From: Sphingobacterium oryzagri
GTDB taxonomy: Bacteria > Bacteroidota > Bacteroidia > Sphingobacteriales > Sphingobacteriaceae
Length of the DNA: 64,000 nucleotides
Reading direction: 5' to 3'
Assembly (NCBI RefSeq): GCF_028736175.1
Contig: NZ_CP117880.1
Coordinates: forward strand, 2,790,001 to 2,854,000
The first letter of the stretch is position 1, and each line of letters starts with the position of its first letter. The position numbers and the translations under genes were made by a program. The notes beneath the pieces are model-generated. The model had not been told where the DNA came from and did not search any database. It saw nothing but the letters and a program-made list of their open reading frames with translations. Positions 26,796-34,579 of the stretch are shown here, piece by piece.

Positions 26796-27233
26796 ATGAA
26801 TACACATCAACACATTGTACCTGAGTTTACATCGGTAGGCGCACTGGCGGCCGTAATCATTGCCATTGTATTTATCGCTATAATGTCCTGTATCAGGGAG
26901 CCTTTCAGGCAAAAGATAAATGCTTTATTAATAGCGGGAGCCGGAGCCGTCTATTGGAGTGGGGGTTTGGGCGCATGGGAGTTTGTGTTTAGTACTATCA
27001 TGCTTTTCATTGCTTTCAAAGGTTTAAAGCATTATTACTTCATAGGCATTGGGTGGCTACTCCATACGGGATGGGATATCCTGCATCACTTATATGCTGA
27101 CCCGATCGTATACTTTGAACCATCATCTTCTGCCGGTTGCGCCGTATGCGATCCAATCATAGCAATTTGGTTCTTCCTGGGAGCACCTTCCATCTGGAAT
27201 CTATTTAACAAACCACAAACTATTCCATCTTAG
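26796..27233 (+). CDS. DUF6010 family membrane protein
   Basis: A 145-residue protein with four predicted membrane helices (GALAAVIIAIVFIAIMSCI; ALLIAGAGAVYWSGGLGAW; then FSTIMLFIAFKGL and IGIGWLLHTGWDILHHLY). It ends with the conserved SSSAGCAVCDPIIAIWFF, a Cys-x-x-Cys beside a membrane helix. I place it in DUF6010 by this motif and the HxxWDxxHH segment. The function is unknown; the His and Cys residues could bind metal or heme. It begins the second half of the TetR-controlled region and ends one base before the next ATG. Confidence 0.8.
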   Translation: MNTHQHIVPEFTSVGALAAVIIAIVFIAIMSCIREPFRQKINALLIAGAGAVYWSGGLGAWEFVFSTIMLFIAFKGLKHYYFIGIGWLLHTGWDILHHLYADPIVYFEPSSSAGCAVCDPIIAIWFFLGAPSIWNLFNKPQTIPS

Positions 27234-27234
27234 C

Positions 27235-27699
27235 ATGCACTCATCCCTAATACTATTACATTCCTTTGTTCGCTGGATCGTTCTTATACTTATCGTATAT
27301 GCCATCTACAGATCATTTATCGGATATACCAAAGGCAGTAAATTTACAAAATCCGACAATTCACTTCGCCACTGGACTGCTACCACTGCGCATATCCAGT
27401 TGATGGTTGGTATGGTTTTATACACCCAGAGTGCTATCGCCAAAGCATATTGGTCGCCATCTGATCATATGTTGGGAGATTTTGAAATAACTTTTTTTGG
27501 ACTCATCCACATTGGTTTGATGTTTATGTCCATAGTCATATTGACCATTGGCTCGGCCATGGCAAAGCGCAAACCCAGTGATAGAGAAAAATTCAAAACC
27601 ATGCTCATATGGTTTTCAATTGCTCTGATCATAATTTTTGTTGCCATTCCATGGCCGTTTTCACCATTAGCCCAAAGACCCTATTTAAGGGCATTTTAA
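27235..27699 (+). CDS. Four-helix membrane protein with conserved His (cytochrome b-like)
   Basis: A 154-residue protein with four membrane helices. His residues lie in or near them: LLHSFVRWIVLILIVYAIY, TATTAHIQLMVGMVLYTQS, FFGLIHIGLMFMSIVILT and then a last helix ending IPWPFSPLA. The pattern is that of small Bacteroidota membrane proteins often labelled cytochrome b; heme binding by paired His is plausible but not shown. It starts one base after the DUF6010 stop and ends two bases before the DUF3817 gene, so it is translated as part of the operon. Confidence 0.7.
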   Translation: MHSSLILLHSFVRWIVLILIVYAIYRSFIGYTKGSKFTKSDNSLRHWTATTAHIQLMVGMVLYTQSAIAKAYWSPSDHMLGDFEITFFGLIHIGLMFMSIVILTIGSAMAKRKPSDREKFKTMLIWFSIALIIIFVAIPWPFSPLAQRPYLRAF

Positions 27700-27701
27700 A
27701 C

Positions 27702-28019
27702 ATGAAAAAATTCTTCACCACATCAATCGGTCGCCTGCGAATTTCCGCAATATTAGAAGGAACATCACTACTGATATTGATTTTTATAGCAGTTCCTCTG
27801 AAACACTTTTTCGATAATCCCTCATTGGTTCAGTCCATTGGACCGATTCACGGGGCCCTATTTCTTTTTTTCGTTTTCAGCACCTTGCGGGTGGCTCTTG
27901 AACAAGGCTGGAAATTCAAGGAAATCACATGGAAAGTTCTCTTAGCATGTTTTATTCCGTTCGGAACATTTTATATAGATCATAAAATACTACGCCATAT
28001 ATCGGATGTAGAGGAATAA
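27702..28019 (+). CDS. DUF3817 domain membrane protein
   Basis: A 105-residue protein with three membrane helices and the DUF3817 pattern: RLRISAILEGTSLLILIFIA, VPLKHFFDNPSLVQSIGPIH, GALFLFFVFSTLRVALEQGW and FIPFGTFYIDHKIL. DUF3817 proteins are small integral membrane proteins of unknown function, some fused to transporters. The ATG at 27702 is two bases after the upstream stop. It ends the tightly packed second half of the TetR-controlled set. Confidence 0.85.
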   Translation: MKKFFTTSIGRLRISAILEGTSLLILIFIAVPLKHFFDNPSLVQSIGPIHGALFLFFVFSTLRVALEQGWKFKEITWKVLLACFIPFGTFYIDHKILRHISDVEE

Positions 28020-28059
28020 TGGTAAGGACCTATGTTTATCATGATATTTTAATATATAA

Positions 28060-28281
28060 ATGGAAGTATTGATTTTTAGAACAAATGTGGACTCTCAGGA
28101 ATCTGTTGATAAACTGATTCCTTTCTTTAAAAAACAATTGAAAATTTCTAAGCTAAACTTCGATCTAGAAGATTGTGATAAAATCCTGAGAATTGAAACT
28201 TCTGAGAGGATCTCAGAAATTGTTGTTCAACACTTAAAATTAAATAATTTTGAATGCGAGCAGTTGTATTACACTATATAA
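28060..28281 (+). CDS. Small HMA-like protein without metal ligands
   Basis: A 73-residue acidic protein with a beta-alpha-beta-beta-alpha-beta pattern (VLIFRTNVDSQESVDKLIPF, CDKILRIETSERISEIVVQH, LKLNNFECEQL). It resembles the heavy-metal-associated fold but lacks the CxxC metal site. Such proteins are common in Bacteroidota and of unknown role. It starts 40 bases after the DUF3817 gene, so it may belong to the same transcript. Confidence 0.6.
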   Translation: MEVLIFRTNVDSQESVDKLIPFFKKQLKISKLNFDLEDCDKILRIETSERISEIVVQHLKLNNFECEQLYYTI

Positions 28282-28721
28282 AGCTATTGTATAATTACAT
28301 CACTTTTTACCTTATTAAACGCTTTAAATCTTTTTCGTAAATAATCTACAGATTGAATTTTTCTCAGAATTCTTTGGGAGAACTATTAATCATGCAAATG
28401 ATTTCTATCAGATGCTAGACGGATACAATAGTTAGTTTGCACATTCGGGCACTTATTAGACTTTTAAAAATATTCCACACCAAATTCATTGTCGTAAGCT
28501 CTTTTTGAATGACGGCTATTATTACATTCTAACATTAGTCCGCTAAAAATATGCGATTTCCTTACGTGTTCTATATTAAACTATTTTAACACAGTAGTGT
28601 ATACATCATTGTCCCAGTGGGAGATTTATAATTGTATTATAGCGATTTTGTGACGTTATATACAACTGTAGCATTGTTTAAAAACTTACCTTCGCTATCA
28701 GTTAATAATTGGTTAGTTAGT

Positions 28722-28755
28722 AGCCCCTTTATAATCGTTCGATTTTTAGGGGGCT
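28722..28755 (+). terminator. Rho-independent terminator
   Basis: AGCCCC (28722-28727) pairs with GGGGCT (28750-28755) and is followed by TTTTTATTTT. No gene ends close upstream on this strand; the transcript it serves may have been lost. Confidence 0.65.
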
Positions 28756-28765
28756 TTTTATTTTC

Positions 28766-28782
28766 CTTCGTTTTTTGAGACA
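28766..28782 (+). repeat. Dispersed motif, copy 3
   Basis: CTTCGTTTTTTGAGACA, directly after the T-run of the terminator at 28722. It is far from intact genes. Confidence 0.7.
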
Positions 28783-28989
28783 AACCTTTAGATTTAATAT
28801 GTGAGCGCGCTCTATTTAAATTTTGTTTTTTAAATACCTAGGGTGAGCTCTAAGATTGTGTTTGTGCTAAAAAATCAATCCTATCAAACGATAGAAGGAA
28901 ATCAGCTATTCGCTCCACAACCATCGCAGGAGTTGTTAGCATTTTTTCCAACACCGCACACTGCCCGTGTTTAATTAACGGATATAGTT

Positions 28990-29313
28990 ATGCTTTATAT
29001 GAACGCGGCGATTCTCTTGCGGCTGTATCTTTACATTTTTAGGGTACTTCGGTCGACTAAGATCAAATGGGTGAAGACGCCTTTTTTCTTCACCCTATGG
29101 TAGAGCTATAGCGCTTTGCTCCTTGCCGGACTTGCCGTGAGTGTTTTTTTTTATCCATTGATCGCAAGATCGGACATCCTAGTGGCGTTTTTCCTTATAT
29201 TCAGCACCAAATTCATCTATATGCTGATCTTGCTTGCCCCTGAAAACTGGATCGACCAAAATTCGCTTTTCATCAACTTGCATAAAATACGAAGAATGCC
29301 CAAACCAGACTAG
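28990..29313 (+). pseudogene. Broken small membrane-protein gene
   Basis: From ATG 28990 the frame encodes LRLYLYIFRVLRSTKIKWVK and TPFFFTLW, then meets TAG at 29101-29103. It goes on in the same frame as SYSALLLAGLAVSVFFYPLI, FLIFSTKFIYMLILLAPENW and stops at 29313. The two halves together give a plausible 107-residue membrane protein with one nonsense codon. I do not recognise the family. No insertion or frameshift is needed. Confidence 0.6.
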
Positions 29314-29444
29314 TACATCCAAATCCAATACAAGGTTAAGTAGATTTATCTTCACGGATGGGATAAAGTCTACAGTATATTATTTATTCATTTAACTTTT
29401 TGCTTCAATTTGGGAACTGAGCAAGAAAGGATAGGCATTACTTA

Positions 29445-30683
29445 TCAGAACTTTTTGAAAATTGTTGTGGCTATGTGTCCACCAAATCCAAACGTGTTAC
29501 TCATGGCATGGTTCACCAGCCTATGCTGTGCTTTATGCAATGTGAGGTTGAAAGCGCCCTCAAATTCAGGCTCGATATCTACTGAATTGATTGTCGGCGG
29601 TACAGTATCCGTCTGAACAGCTTTAATGCAGGCAATTGCTTCTATTGCTCCTGCTGCTCCTAACAGGTGTCCAGTCATGGATTTGGTTGCACTGATATTT
29701 AATTTGCTATCTCTGCCAAAAACCCTTTCAACCGCTCTTAATTCGCTGGTGTCACCTTGTGGTGTTGATGTGGCATGTGTATTCAGATAATCAATTTTCT
29801 TGGCAGAAAGGTTTGCATCTTCCAAAGCTGCAAGCATTCCCAAATATGCTCCCTCGCCCTGCGGATGTGTACCTGTAAGGTGATATGCATCGGCGGCCAT
29901 ACCGCCGCCTACAATTTCGGCAATAATGGGAGCATTACGTTTTACAGCGTGTTCGTATCTTTCCAAAATAATTGCACCCGCACCCTCACCCATAACAAAA
30001 CCGTCCCTGTTTATATCAAATGGACGTGAAGCCAGTGCAGGATTTTCATTAAACGTAGATAATGCCTTTGAAGCATTGAAGCCACCCACAGAACTTTCGG
30101 TGATAGGTGCTTCGGAGCCACCAGTAATAATCATATCAGCTTTGCCCCACCGAATATAATTGAATGCGTCAATAATAGAAGTATTTGACGTTGCGCAAGC
30201 GGAAACAGTTGCATAGTTTATGCCTCTTAATCCGTGCTTTATAGAGATAACGCCGGGAGCAATATCGACAATCATTTTCGGAATAAAGAATGGGTTAAAA
30301 CGAGGTGTACCATCACCTTGTGCATACTCCATCACCTGTTGCTGAAATGTACCGATACCGCCATTGCCCGAACCCCAAATAACCCCAATTCGATTTCTGT
30401 TCAAATGGTCAAAATTGATGTTGCCATCTTTTATTGCTTCATCAACTGCTATTAACGCATACTGTGTAAACAAATCATACTTTCTTGCCTCTGCTTTTTC
30501 AATATAATCCAAAGGGTCAAAATTTTTGAGTTCGCAAGCAAATTTTGTTTTGAATTTGCTTGTATCAAATTTTGTTATGGGGGCTGCTCCGCTAATCCCA
30601 TTTGTAAGTGATTGCCAAAAATCACTTACATTGTTTCCAAGGGGCGTAATTGCTCCAAGCCCTGTAATTACCACTCTATTCAT
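29445..30683 (-). CDS. fabF: Beta-ketoacyl-ACP synthase II (accessory FabF)
   Basis: A 412-residue condensing enzyme extending acyl-ACP with malonyl-ACP. The thiolase-fold catalytic triad is complete: C163 in VSACATSNTS, H303 in NTHATSTPQGD and H339 in KSMTGHLLGAAG. The start MNRVVITGLGAITPLGNN is standard, and a strong AAGGAGG site precedes the ATG at 30683. It is probably an extra copy, since it is in the accessory region with a thioesterase and TetR rather than with fab genes. It may serve a specialised acyl product (inference). Confidence 0.93.
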   Translation of the reverse strand: MNRVVITGLGAITPLGNNVSDFWQSLTNGISGAAPITKFDTSKFKTKFACELKNFDPLDYIEKAEARKYDLFTQYALIAVDEAIKDGNINFDHLNRNRIGVIWGSGNGGIGTFQQQVMEYAQGDGTPRFNPFFIPKMIVDIAPGVISIKHGLRGINYATVSACATSNTSIIDAFNYIRWGKADMIITGGSEAPITESSVGGFNASKALSTFNENPALASRPFDINRDGFVMGEGAGAIILERYEHAVKRNAPIIAEIVGGGMAADAYHLTGTHPQGEGAYLGMLAALEDANLSAKKIDYLNTHATSTPQGDTSELRAVERVFGRDSKLNISATKSMTGHLLGAAGAIEAIACIKAVQTDTVPPTINSVDIEPEFEGAFNLTLHKAQHRLVNHAMSNTFGFGGHIATTIFKKF

Positions 30684-30872
30684 AATTCCTCCTTGTTTTT
30701 AAGATTTTTAATTATTATTAGTATTATTATTAATACAGATACAATCAGCAAGCAGCCTATTTCGGCATACGACGCCGAATAAAACGCGACAACTATGTTT
30801 TAGTGTGTTCAGAATAGAATATTTCGCTATATTTTTTTCTATTAAAGCATTGTTATCTGCTTCATTTGTTAT

Positions 30873-31057
30873 TTAGCACTGAATGTCGCTTGCATCAAGT
30901 AATTGTTGCAAAGCGTTTTTCAGCCTTTCTTTGCTTCTTCCAAGGATTATTACCATGTTTCCGTGAGCGGAAAATATTTTCGCTATTTTTAAGTCTATTC
31001 CTGCCGAACCGCTTGAAATTGAGACTGTACTGTTTTTGTGTACATTATCCTTTTAAC
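30873..31057 (-). pseudogene. N-terminal fragment of an SDR dehydrogenase
   Basis: On the minus strand the frame reads KNSTVSISSGSAGIDLKIAK, then IFSAHGNMVIILGRSKERLK and NALQQLLDASD before a stop at 30873. This is the nucleotide-binding start of an SDR (normally GGSAGIGxAIAK...VIICGR). No start codon is present and the Gly-rich motif is damaged (SSGSAGID). It lies between fabF and the thioesterase, so an acyl-chain ketoreductase may once have been part of this set (inference). Confidence 0.72.
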
Positions 31058-31069
31058 TTATGTTGATAT

Positions 31070-31564
31070 TCAGGGTTTGAAAATCAGACAGGTCGAAACG
31101 CCGTGGGCATACAACGTCCCACTTTCACTTTTAAGGTCAGCCTCAACCAATGCGGTGGTTCTTCCAGAATGAATTAAACGTCCCTCGACCAACAGCTTAC
31201 CACTTTTGATGGTTACCGCTTTGACGAAGTTTACTTTTAACTCTAATGTAGTATAGGCAACGCCCTGTGGTAAAACAGAGTGAACTGCGCAACCCATAGC
31301 AGTATCTAATACCGTAGAAATTACCCCCCCGTGTACACTACCTATCGGGTTATAATGAAATTCGTACGGTGTAAATTCAAACAATATTTTGCCCTCTTCA
31401 ACGCTTAATGTTTGGAAGTCTAACGTCTTTGCAATTGGTGGTGCGGGGATTTCACCGTTTAATATACCTTTCAAAAACTCTAACCCGGTCAATGTTTGCG
31501 CTTTGCCTGCTGTGTCCAAGGGGCTTTCCCAATCGTATGTTCTTGTTCTTTCTGCTGTACTCAT
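31070..31564 (-). CDS. PaaI-family hotdog thioesterase
   Basis: A 164-residue hotdog-fold protein. It shows FEFTPYEFHYNPIGSVHGG, then VISTVLDTAMGCAVHSVLPQ, the PaaI signature with the catalytic-type HGG and the acidic residue in LDTA, and AYTTLELKVNFVKAV. It would hydrolyse an acyl-CoA or acyl-ACP. It is on the same strand as fabF and TetR. A TetR-type operator (31609-31630) lies 45 bases upstream of its ATG, so TetR probably represses the thioesterase-fabF unit. Confidence 0.9.
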   Translation of the reverse strand: MSTAERTRTYDWESPLDTAGKAQTLTGLEFLKGILNGEIPAPPIAKTLDFQTLSVEEGKILFEFTPYEFHYNPIGSVHGGVISTVLDTAMGCAVHSVLPQGVAYTTLELKVNFVKAVTIKSGKLLVEGRLIHSGRTTALVEADLKSESGTLYAHGVSTCLIFKP

Positions 31565-31608
31565 TGCTTTATAAATTTTATTTATTATTGTAATTGTTAT
31601 TAGCTTAC

Positions 31609-31630
31609 TAATATACCGTTCGGTATATTA
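31609..31630. promoter_or_regulatory. TetR-type operator upstream of the thioesterase
   Basis: Arms TAATATACCG and CGGTATATTA (31609-31618 and 31621-31630) around TT. It resembles the site before the tetR gene (TATACC...GGTATA, 32287-32302). Confidence 0.7.
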
Positions 31631-31644
31631 TTGATTAAAAAAAA

Positions 31645-32238
31645 TTATCTCATTAATTCTTGTTCTACGATGTTCTTGATTCTATCGGCAACAATCTGAA
31701 AATACTTTGTATCATTCATTAGCTTCGCTAACATGATAGTTCCCTCCATTAAGCTGAATATCATTGCAGCATATTCTGCTGCGCTAATTTTAGCGTAAAA
31801 CTCCTTTTTTGCTTGTCCCTGTTCAATTACATCTTGAAGGGATTGTATAAAACGCATTATACTTTTGCGAACGATGTCTCTCATAAAATGCAGGTGGTCG
31901 TCTGCCTCAACTGCTGCATTCATTAATGGACAACCGCCCTTTTGAAAAACGAGTTGCCAATTTTGGACGTAGTAATTGGGATAAGCCAATAATGCTTCCT
32001 TCGCAGATGCTGTATTTTTCACCCTGTTACTTATAGCCTCAAAAACCACTGAACTGCTGTGTTCATAAGCTGCAATCGCCAGTTCGTTCTTATCTGAAAA
32101 GTTGCCGTATATAGCGCCTTTCGTCAATTTAGTGGCTTTCTGAATATCGGATAATGATGTGTTATCATACCCCTTTACATTAAAAATAGGAGCAGATTTC
32201 TCTATTATGAATTGTCTTGTTTGCTCAGCTTTTGACAT
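31645..32238 (-). CDS. TetR-family transcriptional repressor
   Basis: A 197-residue TetR protein. The HTH is APIFNVKGYDNTSLSDIQKA, TKLTKGAIYGNFSDKNELAI. The C-terminal domain (GGCPLMNAAVEADD, MRFIQSLQDVIEQGQ) is of the type with a ligand pocket after a conserved GCP. Two related palindromes, one before its own gene and one before the thioesterase, support a local repressor acting on itself and the thioesterase-fabF unit. The ligand is unknown. Confidence 0.92.
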   Translation of the reverse strand: MSKAEQTRQFIIEKSAPIFNVKGYDNTSLSDIQKATKLTKGAIYGNFSDKNELAIAAYEHSSSVVFEAISNRVKNTASAKEALLAYPNYYVQNWQLVFQKGGCPLMNAAVEADDHLHFMRDIVRKSIMRFIQSLQDVIEQGQAKKEFYAKISAAEYAAMIFSLMEGTIMLAKLMNDTKYFQIVADRIKNIVEQELMR

Positions 32239-32286
32239 TGTTAATTAAAGACTAAATTAAACTTTCAAAAGCAAAGGTATTAAAAA

Positions 32287-32302
32287 TATACCAATCGGTA
32301 TA
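32287..32302. promoter_or_regulatory. TetR-type operator upstream of tetR
   Basis: TATACC and GGTATA arms around AATC, 49 bases upstream of the tetR ATG (minus strand). It is an autoregulatory site by position and by similarity to 31609-31630. Confidence 0.6.
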
Positions 32303-32497
32303 AAACAAAAGGGGTATTATTAATTGAGATTGGTAATTTACCTTGTGCAAATTTTACAAGAAGCTGTTAATCCAAGAATTTACAGTCTATGGCATTTATA
32401 AGTTGTAGATTGAATAGGGACTCTCCTTTACCTGTAAGTGTCCCAAAAAATCCGACAGCTTAAAACTGGACGTACATGTTTAGATTTAAGTAATAAG

Positions 32498-32788
32498 ATG
32501 AAAAAGACACGTTTTACAGAAACACAGATTGTGCGAGCACTCAAAGAGGGAGAAGAAGGTCGCAAGACCGATGACATCTGCCGAGAGCTTGAGATTAGCA
32601 AAGCCACTTTTTATAACTGGAAAAGTCGTTACGGTGGTATGGAAGCATCCGATGTCAAGCGCCTGAAGGAACTTGAAGAAGAAAATGCACGCTTAAAAAA
32701 GATGTTTGCCGAACTGAGTATGAACCATGATATCCTAAAGGAAGTCATCACAAAAAAAGGTTGGGGCTCCGGCAACAAAAACAGTTAA
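32498..32788 (+). CDS. IS3-family transposase subunit OrfA
   Basis: A 96-residue protein with the IS3/IS911-type HTH (KKTRFTETQIVRALKEGEEG, then DDICRELEISKATFYNWKSR) and a leucine-zipper-like end (ELEEENARLKKMFAELSM). It binds the element ends. At its 3' end the slippery run of seven A (32752-32758) in frame A-AAA-AAA-G would allow -1 frameshifting into OrfB. The ATG at 32498 is the normal start. Confidence 0.92.
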   Translation: MKKTRFTETQIVRALKEGEEGRKTDDICRELEISKATFYNWKSRYGGMEASDVKRLKELEEENARLKKMFAELSMNHDILKEVITKKGWGSGNKNS

Positions 32789-33606
32789 CCCAGGAGATTG
32801 TCCTAGATCACGGTTTGAGTGTCACCGGAGCCTGTAAATTGACAGGTATGTGCCGTTCACAATATTACTATGTTAGTAAGAAAGATGATAGCGCCGTTAT
32901 AGCAGCATTAGATCAGCTGTCTTCCAAACATCCTGTATATGGATTTCGAAAACTATATGCCTACCTGCGCAGGGAAGGTAAGCCATGGAACCATAAAAAA
33001 GTATACAGAGTATATAAGCTACTTAATATGAACAAAAAGCGGCGTGGCAAACGTCGGCTACCTGCTCGGGAGAAACAACCGTTGGAACAACAGATCAGCA
33101 TTAATCAAAAATGGAGCATGGACTTTATGAGCGATAGCTTGGCCAGCGGAAACAGGTTTAGAACTTTTAATGTGTTGGATGACTGTTCTCGTGAGATATT
33201 GTGTATCGAAATAGCTACTTCAATTTCTTCTTTGCGGGTAACTCGGACACTTGAACAAATTATAGATTGGCGGGGCAAACCGCTCTGTCTACGTGTAGAT
33301 AATGGGCCTGAATTCACCAGTCATCATTTTGAGCTCTGGTGTAAAGACCAAGGTATCGCTATTCAATTTATCCAGCCCGGTAAGCCTATGCAGAACGGTT
33401 ACATCGAACGGTTCAACCGAAGTTATCGCAAAGAAATTTTGGATGCTTATTTATTTTTCAACTTGTCAGAAGTAAGAGAATATACCCAGGCGTGGATGGA
33501 TGAATATAATAACAACAGACCCCATGAAGGTCTTGGGAATCTTACACCAACGGAATTATCAAAAAATATTAGGCAACAACAACAAATAAATCAATTAGTA
33601 CCGTAA
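32761..33606 (+). CDS. IS3-family transposase subunit OrfB (DDE integrase domain)
   Basis: A 281-residue frame, probably made as an OrfA-OrfB fusion through the A7 slip site. It has the HTH_21 region (LDQLSSKHPVYGFRKLYAYL) and an rve domain with the DDE triad: D in WSMDFMSDSL, D in LRVDNGPEFTS and E in GYIERFNRSYRKE. The end has EYNNNRPHEGLGNLTP, the usual IS3 tail. No stop or frameshift interrupts it, so the element may be active. Confidence 0.92.
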   Translation: MGLRQQKQLTQEIVLDHGLSVTGACKLTGMCRSQYYYVSKKDDSAVIAALDQLSSKHPVYGFRKLYAYLRREGKPWNHKKVYRVYKLLNMNKKRRGKRRLPAREKQPLEQQISINQKWSMDFMSDSLASGNRFRTFNVLDDCSREILCIEIATSISSLRVTRTLEQIIDWRGKPLCLRVDNGPEFTSHHFELWCKDQGIAIQFIQPGKPMQNGYIERFNRSYRKEILDAYLFFNLSEVREYTQAWMDEYNNNRPHEGLGNLTPTELSKNIRQQQQINQLVP

Positions 33607-33653
33607 ATTAGAAAAGTCCAATCGTAGCTGTGGGAAAAATGGGGTACTTACAC

Positions 33654-34571
33654 CTAGCTTTTAGTATTAAATATATGGTTTGTTATAGCAGTTATGACAT
33701 CTTTAGGATTTTCTTCAAACATATAATGACCGGTGTCGTCCAGACTGACTAATCTATAATTGTCTGAAATCATTGGTAACGCAAATTGGTAATAACCGCT
33801 TGAAACATTACTGGCCAATCCTAGTACGGGCATCTGCAATTTTTTATACGACTGGAAGTCAATTATGTCCTGATTGAATGTTTGATACCATGCGTTTGAA
33901 GATCGAATTCTTTCTTTTCGATCATAAATGGATGCATAGACACATCTGTCAAACTCGTTCATTTTACTTTCATCAACCATAACGTAATGAAAAAGCCAAT
34001 CCAATAGATGTCTAAATCGTCCATCGAGAAGCTTTTCTGGTAAATCTTTTATTTGGTTAAAACCCATCCACCAAGTGTAGGGTTCATTTTTATCGATCTT
34101 TTCCAGAAATTTACCCGCGGCTGGCATAAGTTTCATTTGCATCATGCCATTATTTGGATGCAGTCCATCAGCAATCGTTAAGGTCTGTACTCTGTTTGGA
34201 AAGTTGTGAGCAAGACTCTGTGCGACCATCCCCCCTATATCATGCCCTAAAATGTGTGCTGTCGCTATACCTAATTTTGTCATGAGCGCTTCAATGTCGC
34301 TGGCCATTGTCTTTTTGTCATATCCGTGGTCAGGTGTGCCCGATCCTCCCATCCCGCGTATATCAACTACAATAACACGTAATTTTTTAGCTAGTTGTGG
34401 AGCTATTGTATGATAAGAGTACCATGTCTGTGGCCAGCCTGGCAGGCAGATCAGTACCGGACCACTGCCCCCATCTACATAATGAAGTTCGGTTCCACTT
34501 ACGTTGATTACATTACTGGTAAAGCCTGGCCAACTTTTAATAAGTTCGCTGTTCTGATAGATTTTTTCCAT
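33654..34571 (-). CDS. Alpha/beta hydrolase, epoxide-hydrolase type
   Basis: A 305-residue alpha/beta hydrolase. The nucleophile elbow is LGHDIGGMVAQS with Asp111, as in epoxide hydrolases and haloacid or haloalkane dehalogenases; the oxyanion-hole segment is LPGWPQTW, and the catalytic His is in DDTGHYMFEENP. It has no signal peptide. The stop codon (33654-33656) abuts the right end of the IS3 element, which therefore just missed the gene. It lies eight bases after an NmrA-like gene on the same strand, and both follow a Crp/Fnr gene. Confidence 0.88.
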   Translation of the reverse strand: MEKIYQNSELIKSWPGFTSNVINVSGTELHYVDGGSGPVLICLPGWPQTWYSYHTIAPQLAKKLRVIVVDIRGMGGSGTPDHGYDKKTMASDIEALMTKLGIATAHILGHDIGGMVAQSLAHNFPNRVQTLTIADGLHPNNGMMQMKLMPAAGKFLEKIDKNEPYTWWMGFNQIKDLPEKLLDGRFRHLLDWLFHYVMVDESKMNEFDRCVYASIYDRKERIRSSNAWYQTFNQDIIDFQSYKKLQMPVLGLASNVSSGYYQFALPMISDNYRLVSLDDTGHYMFEENPKDVITAITNHIFNTKS

Positions 34572-34579
34572 AGCAGGAT

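Larger units (their letters stand above)
28282..28989. other. Gene-poor stretch with terminator and dispersed motif
   Basis: About 700 AT-rich bases. It holds a GC-rich hairpin (28722-28755) and a copy of the dispersed motif (28766-28782). No gene was recognised. Confidence 0.4.
32433..33652 (+). mobile_element. IS3-family insertion sequence
   Basis: About 1.22 kb with the two IS3 genes and imperfect terminal inverted repeats. The left end begins TGTAAGTGTCCC (32433), and the right end read on the other strand begins TGTAAGTACCCC (33652). Both ends go on with matching ACAGCT and TTGGAC-like blocks. A possible 3-bp target duplication is ACC at 32430-32432 and 33652-33654, but it would share one base with the right repeat, so the exact edge is uncertain. 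The right end touches the stop codon of the alpha/beta hydrolase gene. Confidence 0.88.

Noticed and set aside
23843-31057. The two SDR fragments being halves of one gene split by rearrangement
   Set aside because: One is a FabG-like C-terminus, the other the start of a different SDR branch; they are on opposite strands and show no junction match.
30866-31066. 66-codon plus-strand frame
   Set aside because: It is the antisense of the SDR fragment, which explains the open frame.
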